Shown piece after piece: positions 18,012 through 26,015 of a stretch of DNA of 37,808 bases. The first letter of the stretch is position 1; each line of letters opens with the position of its first letter. Below the pieces are notes generated by a model, which saw nothing but the letters and a program-made list of their open reading frames with translations, did not search any database and was not told the DNA's origin. The stretch comes from Alphaproteobacteria bacterium (GTDB lineage Bacteria; Pseudomonadota; Alphaproteobacteria; SP197). The DNA is taken from positions 1-37,808 of the forward strand of contig JANQGO010000090.1 in assembly GCA_028277285.1 (NCBI GenBank), in the 5' to 3' direction. The position numbers were made by a program, and so were the translations under genes.

Positions 18012-19188
18012 AGTCGCCGACGTCGTAGAGCTCGGGATCCTTTTCCTGCAACAGAGCCTTGCGCAGGGATTGCAGCATCTCGGCCAACGACGTCTCGTGC
18101 CACAGCCAGTCAGAGAGTTCCTGCTGGCCCACCGCGCCCGGCCGCGCGGTCGCCGCTTCCATGTAGAACGCCTTCAGGTCCTCCGCCGACAGGCGCAGGG
18201 CATCGGCGCTGCCGACGGTCTTGATCGGGCTCTCGCGGGTATCGCCGGCCAGCCAGCCGTCCAGAAACCGGGCGGCGTCGCTCATGGCTAGACCGCTTAA
18301 GCCAACGGCCGTGCGGCCACGCCGGTCGCGGCCGACCTCGTACCACGGCTGCAACTGGCCGATTTCCGCCAGCACGGCTTCGCGCAGGCCGGTCCGGTCT
18401 TCCGGCGCCGGCGGCTTCGGGAAGCTGACCGGGCAGACCCAGCCATCCATCGCCTCGTCGGCGACCTCTTCCGGCGCGTCTTCGGGGAAGTCCACCAGCA
18501 CGGGTCCTTCAGGTACATCGAACAGGTCGAGCGCCGCCTTCAGCACCTTGGTCTGGAACGCCGCGTCGTTCGGCACCCCGAACGGCCGGCCCAGCGCAAA
18601 CGGCACCCAGAGCGTGCGCGGCGGTCTGAGCTTTTCGGCGTGCTCGCGCACCAGCGCGACGATCACCGTCGCCAGGCCCTCGTCTTCCAGATACTTCGCC
18701 AGTCCGCCAACGGCGCACGTGCAAAGGGGTCAGACGGGGGCCAGAACGACCGTGTTGACGCCGTCGGCTTTCAGGATGCCCGCGAGATCGCGGACCGCCG
18801 GTTCCATCAGTTTCGGGTCGGTCGCGCCCATGAACGAATAATGGAAATCCGCCACCGATCCGATGGCGCCGTCATCCGCCAGCTCGTTCAGCCGATGCAG
18901 CGGGAACGCGATGTTCACGTCCTGATGAAAGCCGGTTCGGTCATGACTGGTCGACACGTGGTCCATGACGACGTCATCGACCTTGTCCGCCGGGATGACC
19001 CGGTAGTCCGCCGCGTCGGCCGCGAACGGCTGATCGCTCTTGAGTTTCAGACCGGCCGAGGAAACCAGCGCAACGCGCCGGTCGCCGGCAGGCGCCGGTT
19101 CTGTCCAGGGTTCCATCTCGATATCCGGTACCGGATGATCGATCAGAAAGTCTCGCATATCGGCGTGGAGATCCGCCAACCTCACCAT
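17980..19188 (-). CDS. GrdB/PrdB-family selenoprotein with in-frame UGA (Sec153)
   Basis: The ORF track splits this into 18730-19188 and 17980-18666, but both are in the same frame, separated by one TGA (18730-18732) and 22 sense codons. Read as selenocysteine, it is a 402-residue protein with VVLAPV-U-PLCTCAVGGLAKYLEDEG. This matches my memory of the glycine/sarcosine/betaine/D-proline reductase selenoprotein B-like family, which has a U-P-x-C or C-P-x-C centre after GxxDFHYSFMG and LKADGVxxVVL. Downstream EKLRPPRTLWVPFALGRPFGVPND continues the same family pattern, so the gene is intact. AAGGAG six bases before ATG 19188 supports the start. A hairpin follows the UGA, and selA, selB, selC and selD are adjacent. 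The gene follows an amidohydrolase gene by 54 bases. It is presumably a cytoplasmic selenol-dependent redox enzyme; the substrate is unknown. PrdA and GrdA partners are absent here. Confidence 0.93.
18694..18732 (-). promoter_or_regulatory. Candidate bacterial SECIS element at the Sec UGA
   Basis: Just after the UGA (18732-18730) the mRNA can fold with a lower stem CUUUGC (18726-18721) pairing with GCGAAG (18699-18694), including one U-G pair. An upper stem CGCC/GGCG (18715-18712 with 18708-18705) closes a three-base GUU loop. Bacterial SECIS hairpins sit immediately 3' to the UGA inside the coding region and carry a G and U in the apical loop, so position and loop fit. The exact fold was drawn by eye. 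Confidence 0.6.
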
Positions 19189-19242
19189 TTCGTCACTCCT
19201 TCCCCGATCCGCGCGGCAGCCTCGTGGAGAAGCCCAGGTCTG

Positions 19243-20694
19243 TCAACTCACGGCTTCGCGGGTGGGCAGCATCATCGGCGCCATCTCGTCTGCCGTGCGG
19301 CCCGCCCAGTCGAGTTCCGGCACCCGTTCGAGCATGCGCGCCTGGGCGCGCTGCAGGCGCTCGGACTCCGCGGCAAGATCGATGGTGGTCAGCTCGCCGT
19401 CGCGCACCACCGCCTCGCCGTCGACATAGACGTCGCGCACCGCGCGTTCCGCGGCGACGACCAGCAGGCTGCGAAGCGGCTCGCGAACCGGCATCATCGC
19501 CGGGTGTTCGAGGTTGACGACAACGAAGTCGGCCCGCGCGCCTGGCGCCAGGCGGCCGATATCGTCACGGCGCAGCGCCCTGGCGCCGCCTGTGGTCGCG
19601 GCGTTGAAGATATCGAGATAGTCGAGGTCGGCGACGCTTTCGCCGATGACTCGCGCGGCGACCGCGGCCGTGCGCATCTCCTCCAACATGTTGTGGGGAT
19701 AGGTGTCGGTACCGATCCCCATGTTGACGCCACGCCGGACGTATTCGCCGAAGGTACGCAGCGTAATGCCGCGCCGCGAGAAGACGGTCGGACAGTGGGC
19801 GACGGTTGCGCCACGCTCGGCCATCAGATCGAGATCGCGGTTCGACGACCAGTGCAGCCAGGGATGGTGATCCAGGAAGATGCAGTGGGCGATGATGCTG
19901 CGCTCGTCCAGCACGCCCATGTCGGCCATCCACTCGATCGGCGTCTTGCCATGGCGGCGCTGCATCTCCAGGAACTCGGTCACCGACTGAGCGGCATGGA
20001 TGGTCCACGGCAGGTTGCGTTCGGTCGCATAGGCATGGCTGTCGCGCAGCAGCGACTCGCCGCAGGTATCAACCTGGGACGGCGACAGCATGCCGTCGAG
20101 CCGGCCCGAGGGGTGCTGGCGTGCCAGTTCGATCACCCGGCAGGCGGCGTCGAACCGTTCGCGCCCGGCCTTCTCGTCCCAGTCGTATTGCAGCTTGTAG
20201 CCATCGGACGTGTACCAGCGGGCATCGCGGAAGAACGGCGCGGCGACGGCGCGAATGCCGCTGTCGGCAAGCGCATCCAGCCAGCCGTCGAAGGCCGCCG
20301 ACAGATCGACCACCGTCGTCACGCCCGACAGCAGGAGCTCCGCCAAGGCGACCTTCAGGCATGCCATGCGTCCCTCGTCATCGGCCGGGTCGAAGACCGG
20401 CAGGTGCTCATAGAGCGAGCTGTGCCAAAACCCCGGCGAGTGGGTTTCGTCGGTTACGCCCTTGCGCATGGTTTCGCTGGTCGGATGACTGTGGACGTTG
20501 ATCAGGCCCGGCATCACCATACGCCCGGCCCCGTCGATCTCCGTCTCGGCCGGACCGTCATATCCCTTGCCGACGAAGGTGACGGCGCCACCGGAAAAGG
20601 CGAGGTCGGCATCGCGCAGATAGACATGGTGCGCCTCGGCGGTATCCCAGGCGACCAGCCAATCGATTCCACGGATAACGGTCGTCTCGCTCAT
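19243..20694 (-). CDS. TRZ/ATZ-family amidohydrolase linked to the selenoprotein
   Basis: A 483-residue metal-dependent amidohydrolase of the same broad group as the 5348-6853 enzyme. Metal ligands seen are NVHSHPTSE (His68 and His70), WTIHAAQS, AHCIFLDHHPW and GTDTYPHNM. The ATVAHCPTVFSRRG segment corresponds to the usual VAHNPxSN region but is distinctly different, so it forms its own subgroup. ATG 20694 has GGGAGAG in front. It lies 54 bases upstream of the selenoprotein gene on the same strand, with no terminator between, so the two are probably one operon. It may produce the substrate for the selenoprotein; this is inference. The reaction could be deamination or ring hydrolysis. Confidence 0.84.
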   Translation of the reverse strand: MSETTVIRGIDWLVAWDTAEAHHVYLRDADLAFSGGAVTFVGKGYDGPAETEIDGAGRMVMPGLINVHSHPTSETMRKGVTDETHSPGFWHSSLYEHLPVFDPADDEGRMACLKVALAELLLSGVTTVVDLSAAFDGWLDALADSGIRAVAAPFFRDARWYTSDGYKLQYDWDEKAGRERFDAACRVIELARQHPSGRLDGMLSPSQVDTCGESLLRDSHAYATERNLPWTIHAAQSVTEFLEMQRRHGKTPIEWMADMGVLDERSIIAHCIFLDHHPWLHWSSNRDLDLMAERGATVAHCPTVFSRRGITLRTFGEYVRRGVNMGIGTDTYPHNMLEEMRTAAVAARVIGESVADLDYLDIFNAATTGGARALRRDDIGRLAPGARADFVVVNLEHPAMMPVREPLRSLLVVAAERAVRDVYVDGEAVVRDGELTTIDLAAESERLQRAQARMLERVPELDWAGRTADEMAPMMLPTREAVS

Positions 20695-20802
20695 AACGTC
20701 TCTCTCCCTGCCGCCGGCGCGCCGGCCAGCATTGTCACCCTATGACACCGCGCGGCGCACCATTATGCTGCACCGCGCCGGTGTTGACAGGGAGGATAGC
20801 CG

Positions 20803-21759
20803 TTGACCCAGACCGATCTCTACCCCGTGCACGAACCGTGGGACAGTTTCGCGCTTCCGGTCGACGATCTCCACACACTCCATGTCGAGCAGGGTGGCAA
20901 AAAAGACGGCGTGCCGGTCGTTTTCCTGCATGGCGGACCGGGCGATATCTGGTCGCCGGCGATCTATCGCTTCTTCGATCCCGGGCACTACCGCGTCATC
21001 GCGTTCGATCAGCGCGGCGTCAACCGCTCGACACCAACCGGCGAACTGACCGACAACACGACGCCGCATCTGATCGCCGATATCGAAGCGATCCGGCAGC
21101 ATCTGGGCATCGAGCGGTGGATCGTCTTCGGCGGATCCTGGGGCAGCGCCCTGGCGCTCGCCTATGCGCTCGAACACCGCGACAGCGTGTTGGCGCTGGT
21201 CGTGCGCGGTATCTACATGGGCGATCCCGACGACGATATCTGGGGCTTCAGCCATTGCCGCAACCTCCTGCCGGAAGCCTGGGACGAGCTTGCGAACCAC
21301 TTTCCGGCAAGCGACCACGACAACCTCTTTGCCGCCTGCGCGCGCGATATCGATGACGACGACGAAGCACGCGCGATGGAGGTCGCCAAGGCCTTCGACG
21401 ATTTCTCCGGCCTGCTCTGCGGCAACACGACCAAGCGCGACGACATACCCCTACACAAGTCGACCGCCGCGGAGACGCTTGTGACGTCGCGCTTGTCGCT
21501 CGCCTATTTTGCGAACGACATCTTCCTGCCGCCCATGCACCTGCCGAACAACGTGCATAAGCTTGCCGGTATCCCCGGTGCCATTGTCCAAGGCCGCCGC
21601 GACCTCATCTGCCCGGCGCGCAACGCGTGGCTGCTGCACAAAGCCTGGCCCGATGCGACCCTGACGATCAGCGACGATGCCGGCCACGCGCCGTTTGAGG
21701 ACGGCAACCGTGAAGCGCTGGTCGCCGCCATGGAGACCCTGAAGGATCTGAAGCCATGA
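20803..21759 (+). CDS. pip: Proline iminopeptidase (S33 family)
   Basis: Cytoplasmic alpha/beta-hydrolase peptidase that removes N-terminal proline from peptides. The 318-residue chain carries HGGPGD (oxyanion region), the FDQRGVNRSTP motif, in which the family usually has DQRGxGRS, and the nucleophile elbow GGSWGS. The acid is Asp in VQGRRDLICPA and the histidine is in DAGHAPFE. The start is TTG 20803 with GGAGG seven bases upstream; no better start exists. The last four bases overlap the DUF917 gene (ATGA), so the two are co-translated. The pair runs opposite to the amidohydrolase-selenoprotein pair across a 108-base gap, so shared control is possible. A related non-peptidase S33 function cannot be excluded. 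Confidence 0.88.
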   Translation: MTQTDLYPVHEPWDSFALPVDDLHTLHVEQGGKKDGVPVVFLHGGPGDIWSPAIYRFFDPGHYRVIAFDQRGVNRSTPTGELTDNTTPHLIADIEAIRQHLGIERWIVFGGSWGSALALAYALEHRDSVLALVVRGIYMGDPDDDIWGFSHCRNLLPEAWDELANHFPASDHDNLFAACARDIDDDDEARAMEVAKAFDDFSGLLCGNTTKRDDIPLHKSTAAETLVTSRLSLAYFANDIFLPPMHLPNNVHKLAGIPGAIVQGRRDLICPARNAWLLHKAWPDATLTISDDAGHAPFEDGNREALVAAMETLKDLKP

Positions 21760-22841
21760 CGTCCTCGCGCGTGATCGAACCGGACGAGTTGGAGCCGCTC
21801 GCCACCGGCGCCTGGATCCTGGGCGCGGGCGGCGGTGGTTCGCCCTATGACGGCTATCTCAACCTGCGCCAACTTTATCGTAAGGGTACGCGGATCGAGC
21901 TGATGGATCCCATGGCGCTTGACAATGACGATCTGGTCGCCGTCGTCTCGACCATGGGTGCGCCCTTGGTCGGCCAGGAACGGCTGACCGACCCGACCCT
22001 GTCGGTCAAACCGGTGATCGCCATGCAGGAGTACCTGGGCCGCCGCTTCAACGCCGTCATGCCGGTGGAGATCGGTGGCGGCAACGGGCTCGAACCCATG
22101 CTGGTCGCCTCCCAGCTCGACATTCCGGTGGTCGACGCCGACGCCATGGGCCGCGCCTTCCCGGAAGCCCAGATGACCAGCTTCGCCATCCATGGCCTCA
22201 CGATGTACCCGATGGCGCTCGGCGATATCCGCGGCAACGCGGTGATCGTGCAGAAGGCGGAGAACCCGAAATGGGTGGAGCGCACCAGCCGCGCCGTCTG
22301 CACCGCGCTCGGCAGCACCGCGCCGACCGCCAAGGCGCCGCGCACCGGACGCGAGGTGAAGGATTGCGGCATCCTCTATTCGGTGACGCGGGCGATCAAT
22401 CTGGGCCGCACGGTGCACGATGCCCGCGCGCGCCATGCCGACCCCGTCACCGCGGTCTTGGACGGCGAAGGCGGGCGATTGATGTTCACCGGCAAAATCC
22501 AGGACGTCGACCGACGGACCACGGCCGGTTTCCTGCGCGGCGCGGCGCGCCTGGAGGGCCTTGATGGTGATCACGGCGCCACGTTCGAGGTCGACTTCCA
22601 GAATGAATACCTGATCGGCCGGCGCGACGGCGAGCCAACGGTCATGGTGCCGGACATCATCTGTTTGATGGATAGCGAAACCGGCGAAGCGGTGGGAACG
22701 GAGACGCTGCGTTACGGCCAGCGGATCTCGGTCATCGCCCTGCCCGCGCCGCCGGTCCTCTCGACACCGGCAGGCCTGGACCTGGTCGGCCCGCGCGCGT
22801 TCAACTACGATGTCGATTACCGTCCGGCCTTCATCGCCTGA
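21756..22841 (+). CDS. DUF917 family protein (S-methyl-thiohydantoin desulfurase-like)
   Basis: A 361-residue protein of the DUF917 family (Pfam PF06032). Its N-terminal domain has, as I recall, been renamed after S-methyl-thiohydantoin desulfurase. Visible hallmarks are the glycine-rich GAGGGGSPYDG near residue 27, VVSTMGAPLVGQE, EIGGGNGLEPM, and the C-terminal VPDIICLMDSETGEAVGTETLRYGQRISVIALPAPPVL. Family members commonly accompany hydantoinase/oxoprolinase genes, but HyuA/HyuB-type ATP-dependent enzymes are not present here. The hydantoin ring-opening genes lie about 16 kb away in this window, so a link to thiohydantoin or hydantoin metabolism is attractive but only inferred. Its start overlaps the peptidase stop by four bases. 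Confidence 0.85.
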   Translation: MTSSRVIEPDELEPLATGAWILGAGGGGSPYDGYLNLRQLYRKGTRIELMDPMALDNDDLVAVVSTMGAPLVGQERLTDPTLSVKPVIAMQEYLGRRFNAVMPVEIGGGNGLEPMLVASQLDIPVVDADAMGRAFPEAQMTSFAIHGLTMYPMALGDIRGNAVIVQKAENPKWVERTSRAVCTALGSTAPTAKAPRTGREVKDCGILYSVTRAINLGRTVHDARARHADPVTAVLDGEGGRLMFTGKIQDVDRRTTAGFLRGAARLEGLDGDHGATFEVDFQNEYLIGRRDGEPTVMVPDIICLMDSETGEAVGTETLRYGQRISVIALPAPPVLSTPAGLDLVGPRAFNYDVDYRPAFIA

Positions 22842-22849
22842 CGCCTCTG

Positions 22850-23974
22850 CTACGACGCGCCAGAACCGCGCGCCTGACGCACGCTGTCGCCGAGGCGGGC
22901 AATGCCGGCCTCGATCTCGTCGATGGTCGGATACCCGAAGGCGAGGCGGATGAAGGGGCCGGCGTCGTTGCGGATGTGGAAGTCGGAACCGTGGGCGATG
23001 CTGACCTCGTTTTCCGCCGCGATCTCCTGGACGCGCCCGGGATCGACATCGTCCGGCAGACGCACCCAGATGAACAAACCGCCGGACGGGTGCGAAAACG
23101 AACATTCGTTGCCCAGATGACGGTTGAGCGCATCCAGCATGGTGTCGCGCTTTGCCTTCAACGCGTCGTTGGCCATCTCGACATGCTGCCAGAGCTTGTC
23201 GTGCAGATACTCATAGGTAATCGCCGCCGCCAGCGTGTTGGGACCGGCGTCGTGGCGCCGCGCCAACACCCGTTCCAGAAGCGCGGGTGACGCCGTCAAG
23301 TAACCGAGCCTGACGCCGGGCGCGAAGATCTTGGAGAGCGAGGACAGGTAGATGTGCCGGGGGTCGTCGTCGAGGGCGTAGAGCGCTGGCGGTTTATCGC
23401 CGTCGAAGTGCACGTCGCCATAGCAGTTATCCTCGACGACGATGCAGTCGAACTGCCGCGCCAGTTCGATCAGCTTCAAGCGGCGCTCGCGCGACATGAC
23501 CGCGCCGGTCGGGTTTTGATAGGTCGCGAGCGTGTAGATGAAAGGCGTCGGGCGCCCCTCTTGTTTCAGGCGTTCCAGGGTGTCGGCCAGGGCATCCATG
23601 CGCATCCCCTCCTCGTCGAGCGGCACGCCGACCATCTCGATGCCCATGGCATCGAACGCCCTTATGCTGCCGACATAGGAGTACTCCTCCATCACGACGA
23701 GGTTGTTGCCTTGGGCGGCGGTTTCCGCGGCCAGCGTCACCGCCTGCATCGAGCCGTTGGTCAGAACGATGTGGTCGGGGTCGATGCGCACGCCCTCGCG
23801 CTCGAACTCGCGTTCCGCCATCAGCCGGCGCAAGCCCTCATGACCCAGCTTGCCGGGGTATTGGTTGAGGTCGGCCGCCATGGTCGGCAGGACGCGGGCC
23901 GCCGCCTCGCCGAACGCGTCGGCCGGGAAGGTTTCCGGGTTCGTGTTGCCGGTAGCAAAACTGTAACGGATCAC
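22850..23974 (-). CDS. PLP-dependent aminotransferase, class I/II (LysN/MocR-like)
   Basis: Fold-type I aminotransferase that moves an amino group between an amino acid and a 2-oxo acid. The sequence has FATGNTNPETFP, NQYPGKLGHEGLRRLMAE, NGSMQAVTLAAE, IYTLATYQNPTGAVMS, DNCYGDVHF, the PLP-lysine segment SSLSKIFAPGVRLGY, and a C-terminal Arg in PFIRLAFGYP. These resemble 2-aminoadipate aminotransferases of the LysN group and the MocR catalytic domain, without a GntR domain. I prefer GTG 23974 (374 residues) because GGGGAGG stands nine bases before it; the track's ATG 24007 would lie upstream of that site. It converges on the DUF917 gene with 8 bases between. The substrate amino acid is not determinable. 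Confidence 0.87.
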   Translation of the reverse strand: MIRYSFATGNTNPETFPADAFGEAAARVLPTMAADLNQYPGKLGHEGLRRLMAEREFEREGVRIDPDHIVLTNGSMQAVTLAAETAAQGNNLVVMEEYSYVGSIRAFDAMGIEMVGVPLDEEGMRMDALADTLERLKQEGRPTPFIYTLATYQNPTGAVMSRERRLKLIELARQFDCIVVEDNCYGDVHFDGDKPPALYALDDDPRHIYLSSLSKIFAPGVRLGYLTASPALLERVLARRHDAGPNTLAAAITYEYLHDKLWQHVEMANDALKAKRDTMLDALNRHLGNECSFSHPSGGLFIWVRLPDDVDPGRVQEIAAENEVSIAHGSDFHIRNDAGPFIRLAFGYPTIDEIEAGIARLGDSVRQARGSGAS

Positions 23975-24099
23975 GGCGCGGTGCCTCCCCTTCAGACGAT
24001 GATTCATACTGGCATTGTCGCGGCGCTTCAGCTAGCGATGGCTTTCGCGCGGCGCAAAGGCCGTTCTCATCAAAGACCTGGAACAAGGGAGATGACGCG

Positions 24100-25011
24100 A
24101 TGAAGGTCGGCTATATCGGGCTTGGCGTCATGGGCGGCCCCATGGCGCTGAACATTGCAAGCGCACGCTTCGATCTTGTGGTGAACGACATCGACCGCGC
24201 CAAGGCGGATCCGCAGATCGAGGCGGGCGCGGCTTGGGCGGCGACGCCGCGCGAGGTTGCCGAGGCCGCCGATATCATCCTGACGTCCGTGCCCGGCCCG
24301 CTCCAGGTCGCCGCCGTCGCTGACGGCGAAGACGGCCTCTTGGCCGGCCTCGGCGTCGGCAAGATATGGGCCGACATGACGACCAACCGGCCGTCCTTCG
24401 TCCGTGAGCTCGGCGACAAAGTGGCCGCCAAGGGCGCCGTCATGCTGGACGCGCCGGTGACCGGCGCGGTCGACGGCGCGCGCCGCGGTGCGCTCACCAT
24501 CTTTGTCGGCGGCGCGCCGGACTCGCTCGCCCGCTGCCAGCCGATCTTCGATGTCATGGGCAAAACCGCCGCCAGCGGCAAGCTCGGCGACGGCAATGTG
24601 GTCAAGCTGATCACCAACCAGCTGTGGTTCACCCATGCCCGCATCCTGGGCGAAGGATTGGCGCTGGGCGCCAAAGCCGGTGTCGACATTCTGGTTCTGT
24701 GGGAAGCGATCAAGGCAAGCGTCGGCGACAGCTTTGTCGCCCACCACGACGCGCCCTCCATCTTCGCCGGCCATTACGATCCCTCGTTCTCGATTGCCCT
24801 GTGCCTGAAGGATCTCGGCCTGACGACCGAACTGGCGCGCGATGTCGGCGTTCCCGTAGCGTTGACGGAGAAGGTCGAGGCACTGTTCGGTGATGCCGAG
24901 AGAGCCTATGGCGGCGATGCGCCGGAGTTGACCGTGGTCAAGCTGGTCGAAGACGCCGCCGGTGTCAGCCTGCGCGCCGACGGCGACTGGGTGCCGCACT
25001 GGGAAAAGTGA
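24100..25011 (+). CDS. 3-Hydroxyisobutyrate dehydrogenase-like oxidoreductase
   Basis: NAD(P)-dependent beta-hydroxyacid dehydrogenase, 303 residues. MKVGYIGLGVMGGPMALNI is the Rossmann motif, DAPVTGAVDGARRGALTIFVGG is the substrate loop, and GDGNVVKLITNQLWF contains the catalytic Lys. The length is that of 3-hydroxyisobutyrate, tartronate semialdehyde or 2-hydroxy-3-oxopropionate reductases. AGGGAG before ATG supports the start. It heads a three-gene plus-strand run with two acetyltransferase genes, the first 10 bases downstream. The divergent aminotransferase suggests amino-acid or glyoxylate-related catabolism. The exact substrate is unknown; imine-reductase-like relatives also share this fold. 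Confidence 0.87.
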   Translation: MKVGYIGLGVMGGPMALNIASARFDLVVNDIDRAKADPQIEAGAAWAATPREVAEAADIILTSVPGPLQVAAVADGEDGLLAGLGVGKIWADMTTNRPSFVRELGDKVAAKGAVMLDAPVTGAVDGARRGALTIFVGGAPDSLARCQPIFDVMGKTAASGKLGDGNVVKLITNQLWFTHARILGEGLALGAKAGVDILVLWEAIKASVGDSFVAHHDAPSIFAGHYDPSFSIALCLKDLGLTTELARDVGVPVALTEKVEALFGDAERAYGGDAPELTVVKLVEDAAGVSLRADGDWVPHWEK

Positions 25012-25021
25012 GGCTTTCGCG

Positions 25022-25522
25022 ATGTCCGGCAAATCCGACGTTGAGCTGCGCGCCGTCGATATCAACAACTTCCGCGAGGTCGGCCATCTGAAGGTCGGCA
25101 AGAAACAGGCGAAGTTCCTGTGGAGCGGCGGCAGCCCGGTGGTGAACTGGCAGTTCCTGGTCGACTGCGCTTACATCCCCGACTGCGAGCCGCGCGCGGC
25201 CTACGTGAAGGACAAACTGGTCGGCCTTATCGGCTGGTGCCGCCATCATCCCGAAGGCCGCTTCCTGGAGCCGGCCATCCCCGGCGAATACGCCATCGAC
25301 CACGTGATGATCGCCAAACGCCATCAAGGCAAGGGGTTCGGCCGCAAGATGATCGCGGCGGCGGTCGCCGAATTGATGCGGCAGCCGGACTGCCGGCGTA
25401 TCGTCTTGTCGGTCGATCCCGACAACAAGGACGCGATCAAGCTCTACAAACGCAGCGGCTTCCGCATCTATCATCGCGACGACGACGGCGACATCTGGAT
25501 GGAATACAAGTGGCATGAGTGA
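25022..25522 (+). CDS. GNAT-family N-acetyltransferase, copy 1
   Basis: A 166-residue GCN5-related acetyltransferase that uses acetyl-CoA. The acetyl-CoA loop is HQGKGFGRKMI, the usual Q/R-x-x-G-x-G/A pattern, after YAIDHVMIAKR, and the C-terminal VDPDNKDAIKLYKRSGFRIY is the classic GNAT ending. I start at ATG 25022 (MSGKSDVELRAVDINN), preceded by GAGG, rather than the track's 24962, which lies inside the dehydrogenase gene. The following gene is a paralogue overlapping by 8 bases. The conserved core is like spermidine/spermine or BltD-like diamine acetyltransferases, so a polyamine or amino-group substrate is possible but not shown. Confidence 0.87.
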   Translation: MSGKSDVELRAVDINNFREVGHLKVGKKQAKFLWSGGSPVVNWQFLVDCAYIPDCEPRAAYVKDKLVGLIGWCRHHPEGRFLEPAIPGEYAIDHVMIAKRHQGKGFGRKMIAAAVAELMRQPDCRRIVLSVDPDNKDAIKLYKRSGFRIYHRDDDGDIWMEYKWHE

Positions 25523-26012
25523 GACCCGCCGGGACGAACCGGCTCTCTATCTGCGCGACGTCGATCTCAGCAACTACTACCCCGTCATGATGCTGGAGCT
25601 GGCCGACGATCAGCGGGACTTCGTCTGGACCAACAGCGGGCCATTGGCGGAGGCCGCCTATGTGCCGGGCTTCAGGCCGCGCGCGCTCTACCTGGGCGAC
25701 GACCCGGTCGGCCTTGGGCTGTGGGGCCCCTACTATCCCGGCTATGCCTATGAGAGCGCGCCCGAACCCGGTGCCTACATCATCGACCACGTGATGATCG
25801 ACAGACATCATCAAGGCCGGGGCTTCGGGCGACGGCTGGTCGACATGATGATCGCCGAGATGCGCGGGATCGCCGACTGCCGACGCATCCTGCTCGCCGT
25901 GGAGCCCCGCAACACGAACGCCATCGCGCTTTATCGCAAGCTGGGTTTCGAGGATATCGGCCGCACCCACGAGGACGACATCCTCATGGAGTTGATGGCG
26001 CCGGCAACCTGA
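25515..26012 (+). CDS. GNAT-family N-acetyltransferase, copy 2
   Basis: A 165-residue acetyltransferase paralogous to the one just upstream: both have LRxVDxxNxxxV near the start, AYxPxxxPRAxYxxD, YxIDHVMIxxxHQGxGFGRx, DCRRIxLxVxPxNxxAIxLYxxxGF and an ending with D-D-I-x-M-E. The CoA loop is HQGRGFGRRLV. Conservation across the whole length suggests tandem duplication followed by divergence, and adjacent paralogues could form a heterodimer. Coding overlap is 8 bases. It ends 3 bases before the convergent VOC gene stop. Confidence 0.87.
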   Translation: MSETRRDEPALYLRDVDLSNYYPVMMLELADDQRDFVWTNSGPLAEAAYVPGFRPRALYLGDDPVGLGLWGPYYPGYAYESAPEPGAYIIDHVMIDRHHQGRGFGRRLVDMMIAEMRGIADCRRILLAVEPRNTNAIALYRKLGFEDIGRTHEDDILMELMAPAT

Positions 26013-26015
26013 TCG

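Noticed and set aside
18730-18732. Sec UGA read as a genuine stop or as a pseudogene mutation
   Set aside because: Family-like sequence continues in frame immediately after it, the neighbouring genes are the complete Sec machinery, and a hairpin follows. A plain stop would leave both halves without function.
18640-20745. 701-residue plus-strand ORF across the amidohydrolase and selenoprotein genes
   Set aside because: It is an antisense shadow of well-supported minus-strand genes with family motifs. Its composition (rich in Arg, His, Asp, Val) is typical of antisense reading in GC-rich DNA.
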